Positions 12,562 to 25,034 of a DNA stretch of 64,000 nt are shown piece after piece (position 1 is the stretch's first letter; the number at the start of each line of letters is the position of its first letter). The position numbers were made by a program, and so were the translations under genes. The notes beneath the pieces were generated by a model. That model did not search any database and was not told the DNA's origin. It saw only the letters and a list, made by a program, of their open reading frames with translations. Source of the stretch: Torreya grandis (lineage: Eukaryota; Streptophyta; Pinopsida; Cupressales; Taxaceae); NCBI GenBank assembly GCA_037957365.1, contig JARHVA010001191.1, positions 445,001 through 509,000 on the forward strand, given 5' to 3'.

Positions 12562-12580
12562 TTTGCCCCTTTTTGTCTTG
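12562..12580 (-). other. Polypurine tract of element 2
   Basis: The minus strand reads AAAAAGGGGCAAA directly before the LTR start TGTAGACACC. This is the second-strand priming site of reverse transcription and sets the element's direction. Confidence 0.8.
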
Positions 12581-15018
12581 TTGGTTGTTTTTGATGAACT
12601 GCAAGACAAAAATAGGTGTCAATTGCCCCAAGTATGGGATAAGGTAGTTTTCATCCTGTTGGTTGTTCTGACGAACTACACGACAAAAAAGAATGTTGGT
12701 TGCCCTGATTATGGGATGAGGTATTCCCCCTCAAAGCAAGAGTCGAGGGAAGGGAACCTAGAATCGGGTGCTGATTTGATAGATAGAGGATGGATATGGT
12801 GAAGGTTGAAATGAACGCGGAAAAAGGTGGGATTGCGCACATATCGCTTCATGAGGTGGTTAGGTCAAATTGTCGCAAGTCAAGGTCGAGGAGTGCCAAA
12901 ATCAAAATAACTGGGCCCCAGCATTTAGTCATAGCTGATTGGGTTATTCGATCCAAGCTGTAGCTCTAATGGTTGTCGTGTTCCAAGTATCTCAGGCTTA
13001 GGAAGTGCTCTTGGAAACATGAAAATGTCACAAGTAGTGTAGATCAACTTGCTCGCGATCCTATACTTGTGAGGGTCAAAATGTGGGTTGCAAACAATTT
13101 TGCTAACCATTCATGAGGTAACACACATACAATCAAAACAACTAAGGCAAAGTTGTCTTGGAAGTGGTCATGGTCTGAGGAGATATGCATGATCTCCAAG
13201 GTCATTGGTTGAGTTGAGACAAAGGAATGGCTAAGCTAACCTCAGAAGACCCCATGTCAACTGAGTGCTGCCTACATAGCCCCTATTGTTAGGGCCTCAA
13301 GCCAATGTAGTTCTCCCCAAAGGGAAGGGTCAAAAGTGATCGATATTTGGTTTTGGTCAGGTCAAGGTCATGGTCAAAGGAAGATGGTTTGTCCATCAGA
13401 TAGACGAACAAACGGATGTGGCTGAGCTAACCCTAGAAGATGTCATGTCATCTGAGTGCTGCCTATATAGCCCTTATTGGAAGGGCCTCAGACCAATGTA
13501 GTTCAGGTGAAGAGTCAAAGTGGTTGATGATTGATTTTGGGCATGGGTGAAATGATGAGGGTAAGATGATGTTACATCCTTTTCCATATTATGTAATGGT
13601 GTATTCTGTAACATTTGTTAAGTGGTCTTTCATCCCTAGCAATTTTCCATATCGGTGATGGATGTATGCTAAAAATGAATTGAGATTGTTTATGCTTCAA
13701 CAAGTAATGGTTTATGCTTAACATAAATTGTGTCTGGTCGATAGTTTCCATGTGTATTATTGTCCATAGAAACTATGTGAAATGGACTATGTCATGTTGG
13801 TGGTCTGAAAATGCTTGGTTTTGATTTGGTTGGGTTGGATAGATAATGATTTGGTTGAATGTGACTTAAAGGTATAAGAAGTGAAAGGCGCATTGCTCTT
13901 TCATTGACAAGGACCATAATGATTGCATGGATAGGGGGTTTTTTAGAAACAAAAGCCCCGTTCATACATTATGTCGTTGACCAGTGGTTGTGTTAGAGAA
14001 GTAATCGAATCACTTGACGGTAAGTGAGCTCAAAATCCCTTGAGTATGTTGGGGTGATAGGCATGATTATGTGAGATGGATGGATGGGATAACCCTTTGC
14101 AGCAGGGAGAACTTTGTCCCTTTTATAGGTGACCCCGAGAATGACTATAGACAAGTCCATGACTTTATAGTTTGTCAGTCAATTTTTTTATTTTTTTTTT
14201 AGCAGACTAATTAATGTGGGAAGTCTGCGAGGGGATGTTGTTTTGCTTTGTGGTCATGTTGTGAAGCTGATCGATGTGGGAAGCTTCTGAGATAGTGTTG
14301 TGTATGTAGCAAGATTTAGGCATAGCCATCCTTCGAGGGAGTGGTCTATATTTTGCTTTTTATATATGAAAGTCTTTGAATAGCTGTCCTTCAAGGGAAC
14401 AGTCTATCAATTACAGCAATTATGATACAGTTGTTCTTCAAGGGAGCAATCTGCATTTATAGTTTTATGACCTTGGAATATGCATCCCACTTTTATATAT
14501 GTATATTTGATTTTTTTGATTGAAATTTTGGTCATGGACTTGACTATAGAGGTTTAGAGGGTTTCCCTTTTATTAGGACAAAGCATTCATGCTTGACAAA
14601 AGGGTTGACTGATGTTTGCAGGGTTGAGGGTTGAGGGAGATAGGAATGACGATGACGGGGATTGCTCAAGGGATCGAGCTCAAATTAATTGTCAAGTGAA
14701 TAATTACTTGACTAACAGTAGACTAGTCGAAGATGCAAGGCATAAAGGGGCTCAAGTTTTGATAAGTCCCTGACCCATGCTTGTGTGATGATGCAAGGTC
14801 TGAGTCAATTAGGAGCAAAATTTCCCCATTTGCTTCGTTTTAAATTGGTCACATATTGGTTGATGATTAAGAAGTTGGTTGATGTTTGGTCGATGCTTGG
14901 TTGGGGTCAGTTGATGTTGGTTAATACTTGGTTGTTTGATGTTTGATGTTTGGTCGAGGTTACGATAGTCATGGGAAGGTCAAATTCCCCCAGTTGCTAG
15001 GGAGAATGTTTGATAGAT
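12581..15018 (-). other. Non-coding interior of element 2 where pol would be expected
   Basis: 2.4 kb between the end of gag and the polypurine tract. No sustained frame and no RT, integrase or protease motif is seen. Two imperfect copies of a ~230-bp block lie near 13220-13320 and 13420-13510 (sharing CTGAGTGCTGCCTA and CAATGTAGTTC). The stretch is probably 3' UTR or filler. Confidence 0.5.
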
Positions 15019-18000
15019 TTAGTTTGAGAAGGCAAGATCCTGATCTACCAGGTTAGAAGTAGGAATCTCAAAATCACGAATAGTGACAGAGGAAATGGTT
15101 GGTAATGATTTGATTAAAGTGGCTAATGGTTGGAGGTCATCAGGCTGGACCTCCATTGATTGTAAGGCTTGGATCAAAGTTTGATGATGTTTTGGAGAGT
15201 TTTGTATGAGATCATACAAAGACATCTTCACAGGGGTCGTGTGGTGAGGTTGTTTCACCACAGAGTCAGGGATTGTCTTTGAGGATGCTGGTCGAGATGT
15301 GCCCAAGACAGTAATCTTGGGTTTTGGTTGTGGTGAAGGCTTGGTAGATGGGGATGTCCAAGGGATAGAAACATGTCTTTTCCCTTTATCCTTTTGGGTT
15401 GGTGGGTTGGTGGTCAAGTTGACTATGTTGATTTATAATAATGGGGTTAAAGGCGGTGGAGGGACCATGGTCTGGTGTTGAGATCCTAATTTAGGTGATG
15501 ATGTTTGTGAGGCATGTGATGGTGTCAAAGATTTGGCAAAGGGGAAGTCAAGAGGATCCTTGATGAGAAGGGTATCCTTTTTCTAGTGTTGACGAATGAC
15601 AGCTTTAAGAGTGCAACAATGCTCAATGTCATGTCCCGGTGTGCGATGATAGTGACAAAATTTAGTGTTGTCAAACCAAGATGGTCTTGATCCGAGAGTT
15701 GATGAGTGTGAAGGGGAGGAGGTATGGGAAGCATGGGACGATATTGAAGGTTTGTTGATAATATGGTCAAGAAGAAGGGTGTCTTTCTCCAAGCATTGGT
15801 GAATGACAACCTTGAGGGCACAATAATGCTCAGTGTCATGTCCCGACGTGCGATGATATGCACAAACTTTAGTGTCATCGAACTAGGGCAGTTTTGGTTC
15901 GAGAGATTGGTATGGTTTAAGAGGTGGAAGACTGATGCGAGAAAACTACAATAATTGTGGTAATAGCAAGGCATAAGAACCTGCCAATGGGTCTGCATGT
16001 TTTGCTACAGTAAGGGTTGATGACTTTTGTTTTGGAGGCGTAGGAGGCATTGGTCATTTTAGAGGAAATATATGTTTAATGAGTAAAGGGGATAATGGAG
16101 GCAATTTGGCTCTGTGAGGTGGTGGGGTAGGAAGCACTCATATTAAGGTGGATGGATGTGGGCCCAAAATAGAGGGCAATGATGAAGGTGGGGGAGGAAT
16201 TCTCTGGTGTGGTTTAGTGGCCTTCTTTGGTTTGGTTTAAGGGCCACTATTGTGCAAGGCAAAATTAGATATGGGGCGAACACCAAGAGATTTAATATCT
16301 TTTGGCATGGTGGACGCCTGCGTGGGTTTGGGTTCAGATGTGGATGGAGGTGAGTGAGATGTAGCGATCTCAGGCAAAAGGCAAGAGAAAAATGTCACTG
16401 GGTCTTCTTTGGTCAAGGTGGGTGAAGAGACAGGATCTTCTCTTGGTGGAGAAGAAATTGGAGAATGTGACTCCTCAAGAGGATAGAGGGCAGGGATGAT
16501 GGTGCCTTCTACTTGTGGTTGAGGAGTAGGAAGGGTATGGTCTTCCATTGGTAGGAGGAAGGATGAAGGTGGGGCTAGCAGTGCCGGTATGGTCAAGGTG
16601 TCCTCCAAAATAAGGGAATTCAATGGAGAACTGACAGGAGAAGAAAGCTCTTCTACCTGTGATGGACGAATAGGAGAAGAAAGCTCTTCTACTTGTGGAG
16701 GAGGTTGGTTAGGGACAAGAGGCGAGACCATGTTGATCGTGCATATATCATGCTCTTGGGAGCTATCGGCCATGGTCTAGACATTGTTTTGGCTAGGAGG
16801 ATGGTTAGGAAAAGGTTGTTTGAAGATGTCCATGTTTTGGTTAGGCGGTGCGTTTAGGTTATCCAAAACAAAATCTCCCTTATCTATCATGTCTTGGATG
16901 ATGTTCTTAAAGGTTTGGAAGTTGTTTATGTCATGGCCTTGGACACGGTGATAGTGACAGAAGTTGTTTTCCCTATACCATGTATGGATGGATTTTGAAG
17001 GGTCGAATTGAGGTGGTCAGATTGGAGGAAGATTGAGGACCCCCTGCTTGATAAGTTTATCCAAAACAGAAGCGTATGATGCTCCTAGTGGAGTGTACTG
17101 ATGCTGTATATACTGTTGTTGGAATTGTTTTGTGATGCTTTGTGATGTGGAAGGTTTCGGTTGGTTAGTTGTTGTTGAAGATGGTGATCTAAAGACCATA
17201 GTGTTTGCCACTCCTTTGGACTTGGAGTGGGAAGAAGAAGGTCTGGAAGAAGAAAGGTCATCGGTTTTTGCATTGGCATTACGCAATTTGACCCTATTTT
17301 CTTCAATAGCGCGGAGTTCAAGCTTTCAAGCCATGGTGAAAGCTTCATCAAAAGTGTAGAATGTTTGAACCCGCAAGGTGGATGAGATGTGTGTGGCACA
17401 TGCTCAAGAGAAGAGCTCAATGAGCTCGAGTTGAGGTAAAGGGAAGGAGAGTTGGTTGATTAAGCCTCTCCAATGGGCAACGAAATCGGCTATGGATTTG
17501 TCGTCGAATTGTTTGATAGAGTATAAGTCCATGATTGAGACCCTTTTGGTGATATTGATCGAAAAGTGGTCAAGGAAAAGTTGGGCTAGCTGAGTGAAAG
17601 AAAAGAGAGAGTGACTGGTAATAGAGCTATACCAGTCAAGGGTAGGGCCAGAAAGTGACATGGGGAACGTGCGTAGCAATAACGCATTGTCATGTGCTAT
17701 GAGATAACAAGCATGTCTGAATGCTCGTAGATGTTGTTGCGGGTATTCCTTACTCTGAAAGTGAGTAAACTTAGGAAGCTCCCACTGACTGGGATATGAT
17801 CGGATTGGGATGGAGGGATGGATGGGTTCATTGCAAATTTGGTCATATAAAAGGACATTGCTTGAACTAGAAATGGAAGCCTCAAGACTAGACATTTTAT
17901 CCATCATCATCTTGATGAGATCGGCTGACGGATTGGCAGATGGGGCACCCCCTAGGTTGTAAGGCACTTGGAAGGTGCTAGAAGAGGTGTATGATGTAGT

Positions 18001-18645
18001 TGGTTGTGCTTGTATAGGTGCAACGTATTGATGACTAGTCATAGGGACAGAAGTGGAGACCAAGGGTGGTTGTGCCATGGAGGTAGAAGGCATAAGTTGA
18101 CTAGATACCACCAAAGGTGGTTGCATGGTGGCATTGGAAAAAGGGGAGGTAGACACTCCTACATTTATAGGCAAAAGAGTGTGTGGAGTCGAGACAATCA
18201 AGTTCTAGTATGATGTAAAACTTGGTTGAATTGTGTGTGGTTGAGGGGGTAATGAAACCCCAATGGAGGTCGGTCCAAAAATAGATGGGGAGGCCAAACT
18301 TTGTGTATTCGCCATGGCCAAGTTAATGGTTGAGGCAATTGTCTAAGTCATAAAAGGCTGGGTAGCGGATGGTGTTGATGTCATCGTCTCTTCACCCGAA
18401 AGGTCTCACGTTTGGTTTCTTGCGAGATAGTGTTGGAGAGCCTTGACATTGTGATCAAGGAGTCTCTCAAAGTTTGGGTCCCCTTTGGGAACAATAGATG
18501 GTCACGTCAGGGTTGGTTGGGCAGGAGTATGTTTGGTCTCTGAATGATACTCCATTAGAGGACTAGGCATAGATGGCGAAGGCGGGAGTGGTCGTTGCCT
18601 TGCGTGGTCAAGAAGAGTTCTAGTTTGACTGCATGTCAAAACCAT
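15019..18645 (-). pseudogene. gag: gag polyprotein of element 2 (decayed, frame preserved)
   Basis: One minus-strand frame of about 1,208 codons runs from the ATG at 18645 to the TAA at 15019, with about 15 internal stops (6 TAG, 7 TGA, 2 TAA) and no frameshift that I can find. The capsid-type Retrotrans_gag core lies at 17404-17700 (LRTFPMSLSGPTLDWY, then FLDHFSIN and SIADFVAHWRGLI). Three zinc-knuckle-like motifs of the CxYHRxxGHD type follow at 16966-16921, 15880-15828 and 15667-15618. A long Pro/Ser-rich linker (16773-16237) lies between the first and second. The C-terminal part (15417-15019) contains MSLYDLIQNSPKHHQTLIQAL, a helix typical of the region just before protease in Tat-type elements, but no protease follows. 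Confidence 0.8.
15590..15905 (-). repeat. In-frame 69-codon tandem duplication of the gag zinc-knuckle module
   Basis: Blocks starting at 15594 and 15801 (207 bp apart) share GAATGACA, the CATGTCCCG-GTGCGATGAT core and the GAGAG end. The period is a multiple of three, so the duplication added a second YHRTxGHD motif without breaking the frame. Confidence 0.65.
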
Positions 18646-19774
18646 TCAAGGCAAGAAGGGTCAAGTTCTAGAAACTATGTTTTTTAATCTCAGAAAACTA
18701 GAATGGATGGTTTTTGATAGAAAAAGGGTTGGGTTTTAAGGTTGCTATTTGAGAAAAAAAACTTGGACAGTGACCGACGTTGGTAGAAAAATCGATGCCG
18801 GTTAAACAGGTTGCCGATGTCAGTCAAATAACCAAATTTGGTGAAAATAGGTTGCCAATGTCGGTCAGATAACTGATGCTGGTGAAGAAAGGTTGCCGAT
18901 GTCGGTGGTAAAATTGATGTCGGTTACTGTGTTTTCCAGAAACTCAAAAAATTTGAGAGTTTTTGGAAGAAAGAAGAAAACGTCCCCACTAGCTCAAAAA
19001 ACCAGATAAAGATAGAAAAGAAGATGAAGACAAGCAGACCCTAACGTTAATTCCTAAGAATAATTTTTAGAATCCTGTTAGCTTATGCCTTAGATGAATA
19101 TGTTTGGGAAGTTGGCTTGTAGAATGGGTCCCAGAAGAGGTAGTCTAAAGTTGGTTTCAGATTAGTTTCAGTGCTTTAGATTCTGTATTAGGTTTCGTAT
19201 ATGGCTTGGTGCTAACGAGCAAGCTCCCCTCACTTCACGAGCCTAGTGATAAGTTGGTCTCACTTAGCCAATATATACTTCCCCTAGAGATTATCCTCTG
19301 CCAGAGAACAGAGTGGGTTTTCCCCTTGGTAGTGAAGTCCAAGTGGGATTGTCGGGACGGGTAAGGTATCCGCTAGGTGATGAAATCCTAGTCGGACCTT
19401 GTCTCAAGTAAGTTTAGATGTTTGAGTTTGTGCAAGTGGTTTGGATGTGTAACATAAGTGGCCTACACTTTATTCATGATGCATTTTTAAGTTACTAGAT
19501 GTGAGAGCTAAGTATGCATTCAGGAAAAAATGAAATGCAATGTATTTTAAGCCCAAATTAAAATGTGTGTTCAGATGCAGACAAGTGAGAAGAGGTTGAA
19601 GAGTATGACTTTGACTAGTCTAAGATGCAAGAAAGAAAGAAAGATTCTTTTTAACTTCACTAATAGTGTCTTTTGGAAAGAGATAGAAGAAGAGAGATGC
19701 AAGAAGAGACCTAATGCACCTATATGAATGTTTTGTTTTTAGAAGAAAAAGTATGAACCCAAGGAAAAGTCCTA
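18646..19774 (-). other. Leader (5' UTR) of element 2 with ACGT-core motifs
   Basis: 1.1 kb between the PBS and the gag start. Around 18770-18930 there are at least seven GCCGATGTCGGT or ACCGACGTTGG-like motifs, the same family as in the LTRs. No other coding frame is seen. Confidence 0.5.
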
Positions 19775-19794
19775 GGGTCCCACTGGGCGTGCCA
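19775..19794 (-). other. Primer binding site of element 2
   Basis: The minus strand reads TGGCACGCCCAGTGGGACCC, three bases inside the LTR end (19798). It matches the PBS-like motif of element 1 at 617-634. Confidence 0.7.
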
Positions 19795-19797
19795 GAA

Positions 19798-21195
19798 TGT
19801 TTCAAACTATTTTTGCTTTTCTACATTCAAAGGAAGTAAGAAACTAGAGATAAGTGGTCTAGGGTTAGATGTTACCCAGATGAGGTCTGTGCACCATTAT
19901 CCAGACATTGAGGGAACTCCTCTTTAGCTGTGGAGGATGACACCTGCAAAAGAAAGAAACTTAAACAAAGAGATTGTTAGATGGATGTAAGGTGGACTGC
20001 CAAGCGATATGCTTGGTCCCAGAAGTGTAAAGACTTCCTTAAGGGATGTCAGTCCACTTGTTGATAAAAGATAATATTGTGAGATAGAAATAATGAAAGA
20101 CTAAAAAAAAGAAATAAAGGAAATGTGTACCTGTATTCTGTTGTTTGCCTTCCACAGTCGTCGATGTCGATTGGTCTGCCGATGTCGGTTGGTTAAGGTC
20201 ACCGACGTCGATTAGTCTACTGATGTCAGTAGGGGCAATGGGCCTGGTGGCCAGCATCGGTCGGGGCAGTGAGGCTTTGGATGAGTCTCAGGGCTATCTG
20301 TGGTCGATGAAATGGTTTGTGGTAGTCAGAGAGTCTGTGAAGGGATGCAGGACAATAGATAAGGCCTTAGGAGGGGAAAAAGTAGAGGATAGGTTGTCAA
20401 AAGAGGGAAAGATATGGGAAAGGCCTCTCAGCCTTTTTGGGAAGAGGGTCAGGTGTGGTCTAGTTGAAAGTCAGGTCTTGTCTGGACAATATGGCTTAGA
20501 AGTAATAAGCAGAAAATTGATTACTGATATAGTCTAAATAATTGAAATGGAACAGAATAAGGATACTTACCTCTGCCTGGGAGGAGCCCCAGAAGTGTAG
20601 AAGCCCTGTTGTTGATGCCACTGTTGTAGAATACTGATGCAGAGTACCTATAGCCAGAAGAGCGTTGGTTGGAGTTTGATGATTGATTTCAGAGAGTCCC
20701 TGTTGATGTCCAGGAGAGCCGAGAGAGAGAGGTTGAAGTCCAGGTGCAAGAGAATTTTTGCATTCAATGGAAGAGGATCGAGGAGGAGACCAACAAGTTG
20801 GTTTAAAGAAACTAACGTCAGTGATCCCGCTGATGTTGGCTGACTGGTAACCAATGTCGGCAGCTAGAATAACGAAAAAGGGCTAAAATTAGCCTTTTCT
20901 CATTCTTCCAACTGCCAGGGTCAATTGGTCATGGGAAAACGGTCTGAGGCGGATTGAATGAGTGTGAGAGGTTAATGGGAGGAATGAAATGGGGTTTAAG
21001 CAATTAAGATTTGGCATGGGGTGATGAAGGGATCCAAGGAGAGGAATACAAGGGAGGTGAGGTGAGGTGGCAAGGAGGAATAATAAATTTAAAATAGGTA
21101 TTTTAAATTAATAAAACATAGGTTAGGCATGGTTAAGTTTGAAAGGGACCAAGAAGGAGAATGACCAAGGTTTAGACACGATTTCGGTGTCTAAA
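19798..21195 (-). repeat. 5' LTR of element 2
   Basis: 1,398 bp, partner of 11183-12561. Its outer end reads TTTAGACACCG on the minus strand where the other LTR has TGTAGACACCG. It carries the same clusters of GACGTC-like motifs (20155-20260, 20815-20870). Confidence 0.9.
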
Positions 21196-24100
21196 ATTTC
21201 TTAAAATGCCTATTTTTTAGGCATTTGGACAACAACACTAAGGACACAAGATTAGATCCCTATTTTCCAATATGGTGTTCCTATCCAAAATGGATTTCTA
21301 TGTGCTCTCTGAGACTGAAAATGTGTTAACTATGTAATCATTTTCAAAATATGTCTAAGTACTAATATGGGGGGTCTATTATCTAAGATAAACCTTTGTG
21401 AAATCCCCTTGTTTGAGGTGAGATGTTGAGCCTGCATAATAACTTAACTCAAAATAAAAATTTATGTGATAGATTGTTATGACATAATGATTGAAATATG
21501 GGTTATAGTGATAACATGGATTATCATGGCATCATCATATAGATAAGCTTAGCATAGTAATAATGTGATATGCATGTAGGAACAAACATTCATAGCAAGA
21601 TTTTCTAGATACATTAACATTTAGGCATATAAATAAATGATCAAACTGAGTATGTAATGCTAAATATAACTAATTAGGGATGAATGCATGATATATATCA
21701 TGGGTTTAGAAAGGCTAGGTGGATGCATGATGTCCATCATGACATAAAAATTTGAGCAAAGAAAAAATCAAGGTTTCATGTCCATGATGCATACAATCAA
21801 AGAGTACACGTGAAGCACACAACACACACAATAGAAGACCAATGGGTCACATACAAAGGACTTGTTCAAATATCACTCATTCGAATAGAAGCACATACAA
21901 AGACAAGTTCAAATCTCCTTACATGCATATAAGCAAGAAATAAAGTATTAGAGCCACATAGAAGGACATGTTCAAATGTATGCACACATAACATACACAC
22001 ATAAAGGCATGTTCAAATATATTTACATGCATATAATCAAAGACATGAAGGCTTAGAACCACATAGAAATGACATATTCAAAGGGATTAAAAGCAAAGAT
22101 AAAATGCATATAAGAGATGAAGCTAGGAAAACAATATGAAAATCATGCATGATTATGTAATAGGATTAACAAGAGGTAAATTGTAACTTGAGTATATTTT
22201 AAAAATTAGATAAACAATAATACATAAAAAGGTTAGTGAGTAAAAATTTTCTAAATATGTAATGCTATATAAGGAATTGAGTGTATAAGTGGTTAAATAA
22301 TGATAGAACCTATATATAACATGCCCCCAATGAGCTAGCTAATGAATTTACATGTTTTAGGAAGAATGTATGTAGTATATAACTAAGTGGTGATAGTTTA
22401 AAATCAATAGGACAACAATAGGGTGAAGGACACTAGAGCAGTGCACTCCTTCCTACCAAACTACTCCTATCTAAATGTAGTTTATGAGTATGTAATAGTT
22501 AAAGTACCTGAAACTAAATCCAAGATTTGTATTCTATGTAATTTGCAATCACTCATGTATACTTTTGAATCATGTATGATATAAAAATGGATAAAACAAG
22601 TATGAAATAATTTTCACAACTGAATTGATGTATGGAAAAGTACATATAAACATGCATTGGTCCTAATTTTGTTATTTTATTGAATATTTTACTAATTTTG
22701 TATTTTTGCATATATATAAACTGAGAAATAAAGAAAAGGACACTAAATGATGACTCCATTAATATTTTAATCTTCAATAGATCTTGTGTTGAATAAACTA
22801 ATGGTGATCTATTGAAAATGAAGAGTATCATGAAACTATGTAGGTTTTTTATCATTTCCATATTCATATCTTATATAATCAATATCATCAGGATCATACC
22901 AATCTATATTTTTACAATCATTATCATATAGATTTATAACTTGTAGTTAGCCACTCTTTTCTTCATTTATATCTAAATATGAATAAGGAATTGCCCCATA
23001 CTCTTGTATTGACCTTTTTGATTTCTAATTTACATATATATTGTGTCATGTACATCGATTAATATGTCATTACCTGTATCTATTTGTATGTTAAATGAAA
23101 GTATGTATCCTTTTGTATGCTTTATCTCTAGATATGTCCCTTCTATGGAAAATGATGTGACATTACCTTCATGTTTAAATGGTATGCAACCTTTGATTTT
23201 ATAAATCATTGCTCCTATTGATTTTAATCATTATCCTCCAAGCACAACTTTATAGGCACTTAAATTTGAAATAACATGGAAAGTAAGAGAACATTTTGTT
23301 TAATCAAATGAAATTGTTAACTGAATTGATCCTAAACATGTTATAGATGAATTAGTTTTTCCAGGTGTTGATACCTATTCAAAAGAGATCTAAGAAATGA
23401 CATAGAATAAAAATTGATTTCTTGATAATCCATGACCTTGACATATGTGAATTATTTTCCATTTATATGAGAAGAAATAGTGAAAGGCTCCTAATATGAG
23501 GGAAGAATTATAGTTTCCCCCTTTGTAACCACATTTAAAACTATATATTTTATATGTATTTCATGATTTTGACTTTCTTTTGTTAGAAAGCCTCTTTTAA
23601 GAATGTTTTTCTGCTTAGCTTGAATTTGATTGTGTAACTTATGTTCTTATTCTTTTTGTAATATTACCTTTGCCTATTGTGCCTTCTATACTCTTGCTTG
23701 CTCTAACTTATCTTGTTTAATCTTTTCTTATTCTAATTGTGCCTTTTGAAACTTTTCTTGATTTGATTATCCTTTGGTAACCATTTTTGTATTGATTATG
23801 ATTTTACCACTTGTTCTACTTTCTCTTATTCCACTGTGGGTTTTTTAATTGAGGTAAAAATTATAAGATCATCACTATCATTTATATTTTTTATTTTATA
23901 TTTCAAATGAAAACTATGGTTTTGTATGGTTCACATGCATTTTATGATATGCACAATAGTATTTTAATCTCCTTAGAGGATGTAAAGGAGGTAGTTTGAT
24001 CAACTTATTTCAAATCATTCCCCATAGAATCTCACTTGAATTCTTATTATCTATTTTTATACTTTTTAAACCACTTACTGTAGATGTATTATATTGTATC

Positions 24101-25029
24101 TTATTATTTTGATATGAAATATCATTAGGCATAATATTACTAAATGAATATGCAAACACATGATTAACACTAGCATATTCTAGATTCTTGGCATATGTAA
24201 GCTGATTATCCAATAATGTGAGATTTGCACTAAAAAATGATTTTGATTTTGTAACTCTTTTATTAACTTTCTCATAATTACTATTTGATCCTTTAGAGCT
24301 TCACAAACACAAAACCTAGGTACTTCAGATTGAACATGTAAACACACACCATCAAGGTGAGATGTGAGAGGTGGATGGGTTTGGGAAAGAATAGGTCAAT
24401 TACCTTATATTGGCACTATAATATGGGCTACCTTAACTCTTGGTATAATGATAACGTGGACCTAATTAGAGGGAAAATGGCTATAAAAATCCTAAGGGTT
24501 AGGGGAGGAAGATATTATTTTCTATAGATTTAAATTTTTTCAAAGACTAATAGGAGAATAAGAGAGGAGATATGTATGAAACATAACACACACTCCAATA
24601 TGATAATAAAATCAAAATTGAATTTTAAATCTTAGGAGGGAAAAAATTGAAATAAACCTTAATGGAAATCTAGGGTTTGGACTATTTGATAATAAGTAGG
24701 TTCACCAATATGTCTTATCAAATTTGGGTTAATATGAAACCTTAAATGAAAAAAATAATACATAAAATTAGAGGGAATAATATCAAGCACTTACTAATTT
24801 AAAACTCTATAATTCTAGAAACTTATTTAAGATAACAAAGTATAATAGATAATGAATACTTAGCTAGAAAATAATGTTGTGGAATGAATTAGAAGATGAT
24901 ATTTAATGAGTGTTACCATGTATTAACTAAGATCAGGGATTTGGAATTAGATAAATTCCTAGGCAATATTTCTTTGGGATGGACACTAGAGGGGTAGTGC
25001 TCTTGTCTAATCTGGAAGTGTTCTTATTC
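21196..25029 (-). other. Internal region of element 4 (mostly non-coding)
   Basis: AT-rich. The only recognisable piece is the retropepsin remnant at 23100-23380. Short frames at 22553-22867 and 24010-24213 are not recognisable. The inner border of the right LTR must lie in the last few hundred bases, but I could not place it: no clear PBS is visible. Confidence 0.45.
23100..23380 (-). pseudogene. Retropepsin (protease) remnant of element 4
   Basis: The minus-strand frame reads FHVISNLSAYKVVLGG, two stops, then LKSIGAM and a C-terminal beta-rich piece. This matches the second half of plant Ty3 proteases (the F-V-x-YN-x-x-LGRxWL-x-S-x-GA pattern; also seen intact-like in element 5 at ~47880). 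The active-site half is not readable. Small changes around the LGG/stop positions blur the frame. Confidence 0.45.
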
Positions 25030-25034
25030 ACTCA

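Larger units (their letters stand above)
11183..21195 (-). mobile_element. Element 2: minus-strand Ty3 retrotransposon with gag only (TR-GAG type)
   Basis: Long terminal repeats 11183-12561 and 19798-21195 flank a 7.2-kb interior. On the minus strand the LTRs read TGTAGACACCGAAATC...GTTTGAAACA; the outer copy has TTTAGACACC. The polypurine tract (12562-12580) and PBS (19775-19794) fix the orientation. The flanks ATTTT (11178-11182) and ATTTC (21196-21200) look like a target-site duplication with one later change. The interior has one long gag frame (15019-18645) and no protease, RT, RNase H or integrase in the 2.4 kb after it, which fits the described class of terminal-repeat retrotransposons with a gag domain. 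Confidence 0.9.

Noticed and set aside
12563..13110. Small frames on both strands just inside element 2
   Set aside because: They lie across the polypurine tract and non-coding interior and have no recognisable content.
2621..18645. Stop-codon reassignment or programmed readthrough to explain in-frame stops
   Set aside because: Three stop types are used, stops also occur at exactly the Gln codons of a histone H3 pseudogene, and other domains show lost catalytic residues. Decay is the simpler account.
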